A stretch of DNA of 64,000 nt from Pseudomonas sp. NFIX28. GTDB lineage: Bacteria; Pseudomonadota; Gammaproteobacteria; Pseudomonadales; Pseudomonadaceae. The stretch spans positions 62,001 to 126,000 of the forward strand of contig NZ_FNPW01000007.1 in assembly GCF_900107395.1 (NCBI RefSeq), read 5' to 3'. Position numbers and translations under genes: made by a program. Shown here piece after piece: positions 48,961 to 57,481 of this stretch; positions within the stretch are counted from its first letter, which is position 1, and the number at the start of each line of letters is the position of its first letter. Under the pieces are notes generated by a model. The model was not told where the DNA came from and ran no database searches. It saw only the letters and a list, made by a program, of their open reading frames with translations.

Positions 48961-49435
48961 TACAGTAGCCAATAGTGTCAAGAGGGGATGCGGCGCCATC
49001 GAGGCAGACTTTGAAGCCCTAAGCATTGATCATTCGTCCGACAAATAGACTGTTCGCCCGGACATTTCCAAACGAACCCCAGCCTTCGATCGGTGAAGGC
49101 TGTGCAATGGCGGCAGGCCGTCTGGTAAATCGCCGTCATTGCAGTTGATGATGACACCCGCTCAGTTCGCTCGCTCGATCACATCTAACTGACCAAGCTC
49201 TGCTTCACATCGCCACCTCAATGTGCTGCCGGTTTCCGGGCGAAGGTCTGGCTCTCTTGGTAGACTTGCACACCTTCGCGAAAATAGACGTATTTGTGCC
49301 GGGTATCTAACCGAGCCATCGTTGCGCTTTCGTGCTCTGATCATTGCCATAGTTGACTGGTACAATTCCGAAAGTGGTTCGGTACGTTGTGCCAGCGACA
49401 TCGATTAACACCTGAAAACAAAAAACGCTATAACC
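48961..49435. other. Degenerate region upstream of dusA with possible IS3 orfB tail
   Basis: No intact gene is seen in these 475 bp. On the plus strand near 49290-49410, segments YLTEPSLRF, VDWYNSE and, in shifted frames, RYVVP and QRHR resemble the C-terminal end of an IS3 OrfB integrase (WYN...HSxIxxVTPxQRH). The dusA promoter must also lie at the right end. Confidence 0.35.
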
Positions 49436-49444
49436 GTGAGAGAA

Positions 49445-50455
49445 ATGGTACCAACCCCCCATACTAGCCCAGTAAATTCAATCTCTACGCTGTCCCGGCG
49501 GTTTAGTGTTGCGCCCATGATGGATTGGACGGATAGGCACTGCCGCTTCTTCCTGCGACTGCTGTCCAAGCACGCCCTGCTCTACACCGAGATGGTCACC
49601 ACCGGTGCGTTGCTCAATGGCGATCATGAGCGTTTTCTGCGTCACGACGAATCCGAGCATCCCCTGGCGTTGCAATTGGGTGGCAGTACGCCGGCGGATC
49701 TGGCGGCTTGTGCGCGGATGGCGCAGGAGCATGGTTACGACGAGGTGAACCTCAACGTTGGCTGCCCGAGCGATCGAGTGCAGAACAATATGATTGGCGC
49801 GTGCCTGATGGGGCATCCGGGCTTGGTAGCCGATTGCGTGAAGGCGATGCGCGATGCGGTGAGCATCCCGGTGACGGTCAAGCATCGGATCGGCATCAAT
49901 GGCCGCGACAGCTATGAAGAGCTGTGCGATTTCGTCGGCCAGGTGCGCGAGGCCGGGTGCAACAGTTTTACCGTGCATGCGCGGATCGCGATTCTCGAGG
50001 GGCTGTCGCCGAAGGAGAACCGCGACATTCCTCCCCTGCGCTATGACGTGGCGGCACGCTTGAAAGCGGACTTCCCCGAGCTGGAAATCATCCTCAATGG
50101 CGGCATCAAGACGCTGGACGCCTGCCATGAGCATTTGCAGACCTTCGATGGGGTGATGCTGGGTCGCGAGGCCTATCACAACCCGTATCTGCTGGCCGAG
50201 GTGGACCAGCAATTGTTCGGCAGCACGGCACCGGTAATTTCCCGGGCCGAGGCGTTGGCGCAGTTGCGGCCTTATATCGCCAGGCACCTGGCCACGGGCG
50301 GCGCCATGCATCACATCACTCGCCATGTATTGGGGCTGGGCACCGGTTTTCCAGGAGCGCGCAAGTTCCGCCAGCTGCTCTCGGTGGACATCCACAAGGC
50401 CAAGGATCCGTTGGCGTTACTGGACCAGGCGGGGCAGTTGCTCGAAGGCCGCTAA
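49445..50455 (+). CDS. dusA: tRNA-dihydrouridine(20/20a) synthase DusA
   Basis: DusA reduces U20/U20a of tRNA using FMN and NADPH. The 336-aa protein has the FMN-binding start RRFSVAPMMDWTDRHCRFFL, the catalytic Cys in LNVGCPSDRVQ, the His-rich FTVHARIAILEGLSPKENR and the phosphate loop ILNGGIKTLD. The start is uncertain: ATGs at 49436 and 49445 both give a non-conserved leader. The first about 100 bp use AT-rich codons (AAT, TCA, AGT, GTT, AGG) unlike the rest, as expected if the 5' end was replaced by an integrating element. The gene is otherwise intact. Confidence 0.93.
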   Translation: MVPTPHTSPVNSISTLSRRFSVAPMMDWTDRHCRFFLRLLSKHALLYTEMVTTGALLNGDHERFLRHDESEHPLALQLGGSTPADLAACARMAQEHGYDEVNLNVGCPSDRVQNNMIGACLMGHPGLVADCVKAMRDAVSIPVTVKHRIGINGRDSYEELCDFVGQVREAGCNSFTVHARIAILEGLSPKENRDIPPLRYDVAARLKADFPELEIILNGGIKTLDACHEHLQTFDGVMLGREAYHNPYLLAEVDQQLFGSTAPVISRAEALAQLRPYIARHLATGGAMHHITRHVLGLGTGFPGARKFRQLLSVDIHKAKDPLALLDQAGQLLEGR

Positions 50456-50643
50456 CGGTCGCGCAGGTTGAACCTGACGGGTGTTTTGGCATCGTAGTAA
50501 ACGGATAGCGCCCCAGCATTCAAACACCGGTTTTCAGGTTGTTGCCCTTGGGGCCGGTTTAGGCATCCGCTTACTTCTTCACGCCCTTGAGCGGCTCTCG
50601 ACGCTCGGGTAATGTCAACAAACCCACAGGACAGAGCACTCCC

Positions 50644-51570
50644 ATGACTTCCAAGCTGGAACAACTCAAGCAATTCACCACCGTGGTTGCCGATACCGGC
50701 GACTTCGACGCTATCGCCCGGGTCAAGCCGGTAGACGCCACCACCAACCCTTCCCTGCTGCTCAAGGCCGCGGCCATTCCGGGTTACGCCGAACTGCTGA
50801 ATGCCTGCGTCAGTGACGTCAAGGGCGATGTCGGCCTGGCCAGCGACCGTTTTGGCGTCGCGGTGGGCAAGGAAATCCTGAAGGTGATCCCGGGCCGCAT
50901 TTCCACCGAAGTGGATGCACGCCTGTCGTTCGACACCGACGCGATGCTCAAGCGCGCCCATCGCCTGATCGAGCTGTACGACAAAGCCGGCATCGGCCGC
51001 GATCGTGTCCTGATCAAGATTGCCTCCACCTGGGAAGGCATCCGCGCCGCCGAGCAACTGGAACGCGAAGGTATCCAGACCAACCTGACCCTGCTGTTCT
51101 CCTTCGCCCAGGCGATCGCCTGCGCCGAGGCCGGCGTGTTCCTGATCTCGCCGTTCGTGGGCCGTATCTACGACTGGTACAAGAAGGCCAACGGCAACGA
51201 TTACACCGGCGCCGACGATCCAGGCGTGCAGTCGGTGACCCGCATCTACAACTACTACAAGGCCAATGACTACAAGACCGTGGTCATGGGCGCCAGCTTC
51301 CGCAACCTGAACCAGATCGAACAACTGGCCGGCTGCGACCGCCTGACCATCAGCCCGGACCTGATCGAGAAGCTGGCCGCCGACACCGGCAAGCTGGAGC
51401 GCAAACTGGCGCCGGGCCACGCCGGCGAAGCCCGCCAGAGCCTGAACGAAGCACAGTTCCGCTGGGCCTCCAACGAAGACGCCATGGCCACCGAAAAACT
51501 GGCCGAAGGCATCCGCCAGTTCGCCCGCGACCAGGAAAAACTCGAAGCACTGCTGGCCGCCAAGCTCTGA
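50644..51570 (+). CDS. tal: Transaldolase
   Basis: This TalB-type enzyme of the non-oxidative pentose phosphate pathway has 308 aa and starts [20 protein letters not shown]. The Schiff-base Lys is in [20 protein letters not shown] (about residue 126), and [17 protein letters not shown] and [13 protein letters not shown] follow. I chose the ATG at 50644; the 19 upstream residues in frame are unsupported. It follows dusA by about 190 bp and has its own terminator. Confidence 0.96.
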   Translation: MTSKLEQLKQFTTVVADTGDFDAIARVKPVDATTNPSLLLKAAAIPGYAELLNACVSDVKGDVGLASDRFGVAVGKEILKVIPGRISTEVDARLSFDTDAMLKRAHRLIELYDKAGIGRDRVLIKIASTWEGIRAAEQLEREGIQTNLTLLFSFAQAIACAEAGVFLISPFVGRIYDWYKKANGNDYTGADDPGVQSVTRIYNYYKANDYKTVVMGASFRNLNQIEQLAGCDRLTISPDLIEKLAADTGKLERKLAPGHAGEARQSLNEAQFRWASNEDAMATEKLAEGIRQFARDQEKLEALLAAKL

Positions 51571-51589
51571 CTTAGCGAGCATCAACGCA

Positions 51590-51623
51590 AAAAGGGCGAA
51601 CCCTCGCGGGTCCGCCCTTTTTT
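51590..51623 (+). terminator. Terminator of tal
   Basis: AAGGGCG..ACCC and GGGT.CGCCCTT arms around TCGC are followed by a T-run. The A-run on the left could also serve the converging STAS gene. Confidence 0.85.
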
Positions 51624-51645
51624 ATTCGCTGGTGCTTTTATCGGA

Positions 51646-52128
51646 TCAGTTGCGTTCCAAGGCATTCACCAGGTCATGGAAAGCCTCGCGGTTGGAATCG
51701 TTCAAGCCCATGAGAATCTTGTGCGCTTCCAGCACCTTGAGCCGCACCACTTCTTCCGACTGGTCCTGGGATGGCAGGTCGGTCAGGCACTCCGGGCACG
51801 GGACCGGACGGTCAACGATGTTGAACACCTGATCAAAGCCCATGGACTGCAGCAACCGCGTGATGTCTTCGTGGGTGGTGACGACGGTCGGCAACAGGCC
51901 AACCTTCTGCCGCGACAGGATCGACAGCTTGGCCAGCAAGCCCAGGGTGGTGCTGTCGATGCTGCGGGTTTCGGTCAGGTCGATCACGATCGCCGAGAAG
52001 TTCAGCGCCGTGAAGATCCGCTCAATAGTCGCATCCAGCGCCGAACACAGGGTCAGGCGCACTTCGCCGATAAACTTCAGGACGAAGGTGCCATCCTGCT
52101 CGGCGAACTGGATTCTACCGGTACTCAT
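51646..52128 (-). CDS. rssC: STAS-domain anti-sigma factor antagonist (RssC-like)
   Basis: The 160-aa protein has an N-terminal STAS domain (about 1-100) with the phosphorylatable serine context TRSIDSTTLGLLAKLSI. The C-terminal extension contains CPEC (two Cys), possibly a metal site, then a helical tail. It overlaps the PP2C regulator stop by one base (TAATG), so the pair is translationally coupled. In the partner-switch model the phosphatase dephosphorylates the STAS protein to control a downstream anti-sigma factor. The symbol follows the Pseudomonas rssB-rssC pair and is less certain than the domain. Confidence 0.85.
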   Translation of the reverse strand: MSTGRIQFAEQDGTFVLKFIGEVRLTLCSALDATIERIFTALNFSAIVIDLTETRSIDSTTLGLLAKLSILSRQKVGLLPTVVTTHEDITRLLQSMGFDQVFNIVDRPVPCPECLTDLPSQDQSEEVVRLKVLEAHKILMGLNDSNREAFHDLVNALERN

Positions 52129-53309
52129 TAAAGATTCCTGCTCAACACCAACAGGGCGATATCATCCGGCATCTCCCCTAGCGTGGCCAATCCAAAAACC
52201 TGCCGCAGACCATCCAGGCTGCCGGCTGCCGTTCTCACCCGCTCAGGTAAGGCGGCCTCTTTTTCTTTGAGTGTGGGTTCCGGCAAAAGGTCCAGAATGC
52301 CATCAGACATCAGCGTCAAACTGAAGGTCGGAGGCAATTCCAGGATGTGGTCTTCGTAGGTGGCTTCGTTGAACAAGCCCACCGGCAGACCTCGCCCTTC
52401 CAGGTAACGCACACTGTCTGGCGTGTACAACACAGGCAATGGCAGGTGCCCGCCAATGCTATAGGTCAACAAGCCTGTCTCCTCGTCGATGACGCCACCG
52501 ACCATAGTCACGTGTTTGCCCAGCTTACAGCTGATCAGGCCACGGTTGATATGGCCAAGGACTTCCGACGGCTTGAACTCCGGCAACGTGCCATTGCGCT
52601 TGGATTCGAACAGCAAGCGCGTAGTCATGAACTTGAGCAACACCGTGACAAAGGCCGATGACGCGCCATGCCCGGAAACATCCGCCAGGTAAAAGGCTAC
52701 GCGGCGCTCGTCAACGCGAAAGTAATCGACGAAATCGCCGGAAAGGTACAACGACGGGATGATCTGATGCGCGAACTTGAACTCATCGATGGCCCAAGGA
52801 CTCACCGGCAGCATGTTCATCTGCACCTGGCGCCCGGCGTTCTGATCTTCCTGCAGCAAACTCAAGCTGGCTTCGAGCTCGCGGTTGGCGGCCTCCAGCT
52901 TCTCCCGGTAGCGCTGGTTTTCCAGCAACAGTCGCGCGCGGTCCAGGGCCCGGCGCACCGAGTGCTCAAGCACCGCGAGGTCTTCCAGCGGCTTGATCAG
53001 GTAGTCGGCCGCGCCCAGGCGCAGAGCCTCGACAGCGTCGTTCATCACCCCGGCGCCAGAAACCACGATAACCGGGGTTTGCGGTTCGATATCGGTTACC
53101 TGGCGGATAAGTTCGAGGCCACCCATCTGCGGCATGCGCAGATCGCAGATCACCAAGTCGGGCTTTTCCTGCTCGAACACCTGAAGTCCCTGCTGACCGT
53201 TACTGGCCTGCAGGACGCTGAAGCCACTGTCTTCCAAATAGGCCGCGAGGCTCGCGCGCACTACTTCGTCGTCATCGATTATCAGCAGCGTGGCACTGGT
53301 TTTTGGCAT
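52128..53309 (-). CDS. rssB: Response regulator with PP2C phosphatase output (RssB-like)
   Basis: The 393-aa protein has an N-terminal receiver (1-120) with acidic DDDE (residues 12-15), the phosphoacceptor Asp56 in LVICDLRMPQMGG and the Lys in YLIKPLEDL. A coiled-coil linker (about 135-175) precedes a SpoIIE/PP2C domain (about 185-390) with metal-binding Asp in YLADVSGHGASSAF and LMSDGILDLLPE. I chose the ATG at 53309 (MPKTSATLLIIDDDE). The cognate kinase is not adjacent. It acts with the STAS protein encoded just downstream. Confidence 0.92.
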   Translation of the reverse strand: MPKTSATLLIIDDDEVVRASLAAYLEDSGFSVLQASNGQQGLQVFEQEKPDLVICDLRMPQMGGLELIRQVTDIEPQTPVIVVSGAGVMNDAVEALRLGAADYLIKPLEDLAVLEHSVRRALDRARLLLENQRYREKLEAANRELEASLSLLQEDQNAGRQVQMNMLPVSPWAIDEFKFAHQIIPSLYLSGDFVDYFRVDERRVAFYLADVSGHGASSAFVTVLLKFMTTRLLFESKRNGTLPEFKPSEVLGHINRGLISCKLGKHVTMVGGVIDEETGLLTYSIGGHLPLPVLYTPDSVRYLEGRGLPVGLFNEATYEDHILELPPTFSLTLMSDGILDLLPEPTLKEKEAALPERVRTAAGSLDGLRQVFGLATLGEMPDDIALLVLSRNL

Positions 53310-53586
53310 GTGGGCAAACGGCGCCAGAATTAGGTTGGCGTAGGTGGCTGGGCACGGGGCCTGGACACACACTACTGGATTCGCTTTCTAGCCACTCTGG
53401 AAATGGAGCCAGGGCCCGCAGCCCTGCACGCTCGAACATCAGAGGTGCCCTTCTAAGGCGCAGACGGTACTCCCATCCGCGGGGCGTTTCAAGCTCATGC
53501 CGATGGTCGCTGGACGTCTTTACACCTCAAATCACCGGGAGTTATAAGAACGGGCAAATCCGCAACTCAAACGCAGGATGAAGCCT

Positions 53587-53886
53587 ATGAGCCCAAACGA
53601 TCGTGACTACAGTGAAAAGCGCGATTACATCCGCATGCGGGTGGATGCAGAAGTCACGCTGATCCACCAGGGGCAGGTGATTCCAGCCGTCTGCATCGAC
53701 CTTTCCAGCAGTGGCATGCAGGTCCGGGCCCCGCGCTCATTCAAGGTCGGCGACCAGCTCAGCGTGCGTATCGATTCCGAGCACGCTGCCCTCAGGGGAT
53801 TGGAAGCGGACACCGAAGTGGTGTGGGTCACCGAGTCGGAAGGCAACGGCCAGAAACTTGGCCTTACAATCCTGAAGATGAATTGA
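53587..53886 (+). CDS. PilZ domain protein
   Basis: The 99-aa single-domain protein has the c-di-GMP-binding motifs RDYIRMR (RxxxR) and DLSSSGMQV (D/NxSxxG), so it probably binds c-di-GMP. I chose the ATG at 53587 because AGGA lies about 9 nt upstream; the ATG at 53578 has its purine-rich stretch too close. It is divergent from rssB across 277 bp and shares a terminator with mlaA. Confidence 0.9.
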   Translation: MSPNDRDYSEKRDYIRMRVDAEVTLIHQGQVIPAVCIDLSSSGMQVRAPRSFKVGDQLSVRIDSEHAALRGLEADTEVVWVTESEGNGQKLGLTILKMN

Positions 53887-53897
53887 TGTCGAAAGCC

Positions 53898-53933
53898 ATA
53901 AAAAAGGCGGCCTCTGGGGCCGCCTTTTTAATG
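53898..53933. terminator. Bidirectional terminator between the PilZ gene and mlaA
   Basis: AAAAAGGCGGCC and GGCCGCCTTTTT arms surround TCTGG, with A-runs and T-runs on both sides. Confidence 0.9.
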
Positions 53934-53946
53934 TTCGGGTCGATGC

Positions 53947-54630
53947 TTAAAAGTCGTCTTCGACCTGACCGTCCTTGACCTTGAATTCGCGGTTCTGCAA
54001 ATAGGCATTGCGAATGAAGGTGTATTTGTCGCCACTGATCAGCTTCTCGCTCGACAGCAAGCTGGCGCGGGTATCGACGACCTCCAGGGCAAACACACTG
54101 TTACGTACCGGCACGTCGTTCACATAACGGTAAGGGTCGGTGAAGCTGTCCACATACTTGGCCGGCGCGTCACGCAGGGTGCTTGGGCCCAAGAATGGCA
54201 GCATTACGTAAGGACCACTGCCGATACCCCAGTAGCCGAGCGTCTGACCGAAATCTTCATCGTTACGCTGCAAGCCCATCTTGGTGCTCACATCGAAGAA
54301 ACCCGCCACGCCGATGGTGGTGTTCATCAACAACCGCGCGGTGTCGACGGCGGCGGCATGCGGCTTGGCCTGCAGGATATCGTTGGCCAGGTTGCCAACA
54401 TCACCGATGTTGCGGAAGAAATTGTGGATGCCGTCTTCGAGAAACTGTGGCGTAACCGCCTGATAACCTTGCGCCAGCGGTTTCAGCGCATAGGTGTCGA
54501 TGGTGTCGTTGAAGGTGAAAATTGGACGGTTGAAGCTTTCCCACGGATCGTCTTCGGCTGCATGAGCGAAAACAGGCACCAGCAGCATGCCGGCACACAT
54601 AAGCTGAGCGAGACGATTGCTCCAGCGCAT
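53947..54630 (-). CDS. mlaA: MlaA/VacJ family protein
   Basis: MlaA removes mislocalised phospholipid from the outer leaflet of the outer membrane with OmpC/F-type porins and the Mla pathway. The 227-aa protein has PWESFNRPIFTFNDTIDTYA, the central FGQTLGYWGIGSGPYVMLPF and DPYRYVN segments of the family. The signal peptide (about 1-24) ends VFAHAAED without a lipobox Cys, so it is predicted to be cut by signal peptidase I, unlike the E. coli lipoprotein. It is monocistronic. Confidence 0.92.
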   Translation of the reverse strand: MRWSNRLAQLMCAGMLLVPVFAHAAEDDPWESFNRPIFTFNDTIDTYALKPLAQGYQAVTPQFLEDGIHNFFRNIGDVGNLANDILQAKPHAAAVDTARLLMNTTIGVAGFFDVSTKMGLQRNDEDFGQTLGYWGIGSGPYVMLPFLGPSTLRDAPAKYVDSFTDPYRYVNDVPVRNSVFALEVVDTRASLLSSEKLISGDKYTFIRNAYLQNREFKVKDGQVEDDF

Positions 54631-54832
54631 AACAGAAACTCCTTGGATTTGTACTGTCGCGGGCGCTATGGCCTGGCGGTAAGCGGGCTAGTATAAGTCG
54701 GATGCATCCATTTATGCAGTACCGGCATAGCGCTGGCTCTGCCGCTTCCTCGGCTGCATAAGCCGGTTACTGGATGTCACCCAACGGTCATCTGCCGTCG
54801 ATACTCTTGCAAGGTATTTCAAGGACGTCACG

Positions 54833-55453
54833 ATGCCTCACGCCGAAGCCTTGCCTGTATCCGCCCCCACCTTGACCGCCGTGCTCTTTGGCCTCAGCGG
54901 ATGTTTGGTGGATTTCGGTGCCCGGATGCGCTTGCACAGCGCCGATCTTTCCGTCCAGGACCAGGCCCACGCCACTCATGGCGCCCTCGATATTTTGCAC
55001 AGCCTGCAACATCAAGGCGTGCCCTGTGCCTGGCTCGACGAGCTCCCCGCCAACCTCAGCCAACGCCTGGCGAGCTCGCTACCGGGCTGGGTCGCCCCCT
55101 CCCCCAATACGGGCGCGCGCTGGCCCGCTCCCGACGCCTGCTGGCAAGCCTTGATGGCCTTGAATGTCGGCCGGCTTGATGGCTGTGTGCTGGTCAGCGG
55201 CGAACCGCGCCTGCTGCAATCGGGCCTCAACGCCGGGCTGTGGACCATCGGCCTGGCTTCGTGTGGCTCGCTGTGCGGCATGAGTCCGGCGGAATGGCAG
55301 GCATTGACCCCGCAGGAACGCGACCTCAAGCGCGGCAAGGCCACCCTGCACCTGTTCAGCCTCGGCGTGCATTCGGTGATCGATCATCTGGGCGAACTGC
55401 CGACCTGCCTGGCCGACATCGGCCAGCGCCGCCTGAAGGGTGAAAAACCCTGA
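54833..55453 (+). CDS. HAD-superfamily-like protein lacking the nucleophile
   Basis: The 206-aa protein resembles phosphonatase-type HAD hydrolases (LTAVLFGLSGCLVDFGARMR corresponds to the VIFDxAGTTVDFG motif I). The nucleophilic Asp is Gly here and the second Asp of DxD is also absent. ALDILHSLQHQGVPCAWLDE covers motif II, and GRLDGCVLVSGEPRLLQSGL stands for motif IV. It probably has no phosphatase activity. The position upstream of the DUF4404 and queF genes matches P. aeruginosa. Function is unknown. Confidence 0.75.
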   Translation: MPHAEALPVSAPTLTAVLFGLSGCLVDFGARMRLHSADLSVQDQAHATHGALDILHSLQHQGVPCAWLDELPANLSQRLASSLPGWVAPSPNTGARWPAPDACWQALMALNVGRLDGCVLVSGEPRLLQSGLNAGLWTIGLASCGSLCGMSPAEWQALTPQERDLKRGKATLHLFSLGVHSVIDHLGELPTCLADIGQRRLKGEKP

Positions 55454-55567
55454 CTTGATCAAGATCATGCACATTGCCCGCGAGTGGATTACGCTAAGGT
55501 TCAGACATGGACCTTTAGCGAACCGGCGCGGTCCATGGCTGTGCCTATTTAATGAAGGGAGAACGCC

Positions 55568-55831
55568 ATGCCTGCCCGCGAACTGCAAGAACAGCTCAAT
55601 ACCCTGCGCGAGCAATTGGAGCAGAACCCACCGCTTTCGGAAGCAGAACGCGCCAATCTGCAGGAATTGATGCAACAGATCGAGCTCGAGCTGAAGCTGG
55701 AAAACGCCACCCAGGACACCAGCCTGGCCGACGGGGTCAACCTCGCCGTCGAACGCTTCGAGCTTGAACACCCCGCCATTGCCGGCACGTTGCGCAACAT
55801 CGTGCAAACCCTAGGCAACATGGGGATTTAA
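55568..55831 (+). CDS. DUF4404 family protein
   Basis: The 87-aa protein is largely helical, starting MPARELQEQLNTLREQLEQN, with a heptad-like coiled coil (about 3-45) and the conserved end VERFELEHPAIAGTLRNIVQ. An RBS (GGGAGAA) precedes the ATG. It shares a terminator with queF. Function is unknown. Confidence 0.85.
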   Translation: MPARELQEQLNTLREQLEQNPPLSEAERANLQELMQQIELELKLENATQDTSLADGVNLAVERFELEHPAIAGTLRNIVQTLGNMGI

Positions 55832-55843
55832 CCCCTTACAGAC

Positions 55844-55873
55844 AAAAAAGCCCCGCTATCGAGCGGGGCTTTT
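55844..55873. terminator. Bidirectional terminator between the DUF4404 gene and queF
   Basis: AGCCCCGCT and AGCGGGGCT arms around ATCG are flanked by A6 on the left and T4 on the right. Confidence 0.9.
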
Positions 55874-55875
55874 CA

Positions 55876-56706
55876 TTACTGGCGAACCAGCCGGAAGTTG
55901 GCGAAACTCGCGGTTTCGGTGCTGCGGTACGGGTTGATGTCCAGGCCGCCGCGACGCACATAACGCGCATACACCGTCAGCTTCTCGGGCAGCAGCAGAC
56001 GCTGCAGGTCGAGGAAAATTCGCTCCACGCATTGCTCATGAAAATCCGAGTGCTGACGGAAACTCACCAGATAGGCCAGCAAACTGGCGTGATCCAGCGC
56101 CGGGCCGCGATATTCCACCACTACGCTGCCCCAATCCGGCTGGCTGGTGACCGGGCAATTGGATTTGAGCAGATGGCTATGCACGCTCTCCTCGACGATC
56201 CGCGACCTGTCGCACTGCAGCAGTTCCGGACGGGGATGCTCATAGCTGCTGACGCTGATATCCAGCTCATCGATGCAGGCACCCGGCAAGGCCACCACAC
56301 CTTCCGCCTCCACTTCGCCCAGGCTGCGGATGCGCACGCCCACCGGCTTGCCGGCAGCCGCGGAGAGGTCGGTGCGCAAGGTCTCTTCCAGGCTCTGGCG
56401 ATCGGCGAAAGGGGTCTGGTTCAGCGAATTGAGATACAGCTTGAATGACTTCGACTCGATGATGTTCGGCGAGTCCGCCGGAATGCTGAACTCGGCGATA
56501 GCCACCACCGGCTTGCCGGAAGGCAACAGCCAGGACAGTTCGAAGCAGTTCCAGAAGTCCACGCCCTTATAAGGCAGGGTGTCGGCGCTCAGGCCTAGCT
56601 CGGCCCACTTTGCCGCACGCGGGATCGGGAACAGCAAGGACGGCGTGTAGGTGGATACGTATTCACTGGATTTGCCCAGCGGCGAATGTTCGGCTGCGGG
56701 ATGCAT
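55876..56706 (-). CDS. queF: NADPH-dependent 7-cyano-7-deazaguanine reductase
   Basis: QueF reduces preQ0 to preQ1 in queuosine synthesis. The 276-aa long-form enzyme has the QueF motif [17 protein letters not shown], the catalytic Cys in [15 protein letters not shown], the Asp in the PDWG loop and the C-terminal [14 protein letters not shown] (Glu/His). It has the tandem T-fold length of proteobacterial members. It is followed by its terminator; the 68-bp gap to the cupredoxin gene makes co-transcription possible but unproven. Confidence 0.96.
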   Translation of the reverse strand: MHPAAEHSPLGKSSEYVSTYTPSLLFPIPRAAKWAELGLSADTLPYKGVDFWNCFELSWLLPSGKPVVAIAEFSIPADSPNIIESKSFKLYLNSLNQTPFADRQSLEETLRTDLSAAAGKPVGVRIRSLGEVEAEGVVALPGACIDELDISVSSYEHPRPELLQCDRSRIVEESVHSHLLKSNCPVTSQPDWGSVVVEYRGPALDHASLLAYLVSFRQHSDFHEQCVERIFLDLQRLLLPEKLTVYARYVRRGGLDINPYRSTETASFANFRLVRQ

Positions 56707-56774
56707 GGCGGAAACCTGACTGAAGAATCAGGCGATTCTATCAGTCTTTGCCTCCGCCTTTGAGCCCCAGGCGC

Positions 56775-57332
56775 TTACTGGCTGACCGTCAGCTTGCCGA
56801 CCATACCCGCCTGATAGTGCCCCGGAATGTTGCAGGCGAACTCCAGGCTGCCGGCCTTGCTGAAGGTCCAGGTCAATTCGGCGGTCTTGCCCGGTTCCAC
56901 CAACACGCTGTTCGGGTCGTCATGCTTCATGCCGGACATCGCGCCATGGCCCATGGCAGCATGATCCATGGCGCCGGCGGGCATGGCTTTGATAGCGGTG
57001 GGGGTGAGCATTCCGCTCTGCTGCATCTTCAGCATTTCCTGCTGGTGCTCGGCATGCATGGTCGCGGTGCCGAGATTGAGCTCATGCAGCAACTGGCCCT
57101 TGTTGATCAAGACGAAACGCACGGTCTCGCCAGCCTTGATGTCCAGGCTCTTGGGGGTGTAGGACATGTCGTTCATGACCACCTCCACCGTACGCGTGGC
57201 CTTGGCCGCCGAGGCCGCCTGGCCGAAATCGTAGGTATGCGCCGGCGATGCCCAGGCCGGTACATTGAATGCCAACAGGCACGCAGCCAGCGTCCATGAA
57301 CGAGTAACACCCTTGGGCAAAAACATATTCAC
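56775..57332 (-). CDS. Met/His-rich periplasmic cupredoxin
   Basis: The 185-aa protein has a signal peptide (about 1-29, ending VPAWASPAH) and a cupredoxin domain. Type 1 copper ligands are probably His in LLHELNLG and Cys-His-Met in FACNIPGHYQAGM. An internal loop (about 116-139) is unusually rich in Met and His (AMDHAAMGHGAMSGMKHDD), typical of copper-binding periplasmic proteins. It diverges from copRS across a CopR box, so it is probably copper-induced. Confidence 0.88.
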   Translation of the reverse strand: MNMFLPKGVTRSWTLAACLLAFNVPAWASPAHTYDFGQAASAAKATRTVEVVMNDMSYTPKSLDIKAGETVRFVLINKGQLLHELNLGTATMHAEHQQEMLKMQQSGMLTPTAIKAMPAGAMDHAAMGHGAMSGMKHDDPNSVLVEPGKTAELTWTFSKAGSLEFACNIPGHYQAGMVGKLTVSQ

Positions 57333-57403
57333 ACTCCCTAAAAATGAGGTTCAGCCTGTGCGAAACACTAAGGCCGCACCGCTGCCAGCCAGCTGACTGC
57401 TAG

Positions 57404-57418
57404 ATTACAACTTTGTCA
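57404..57418. promoter_or_regulatory. CopR box in the cupredoxin/copRS intergenic region
   Basis: ATTACAACTTTGTCA reads TGACA-AAGT-TGTAAT on the other strand, fitting the Pseudomonas CopR consensus TGACANNNNTGTNAT. It lies between the divergent cupredoxin and copR genes and can serve both. Confidence 0.75.
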
Positions 57419-57481
57419 GCTTGTGCCCTGCGGTCGTCACCCAAGGTATAAAGCCCGCGTTCCATTTGCCATGAGTCGCCC

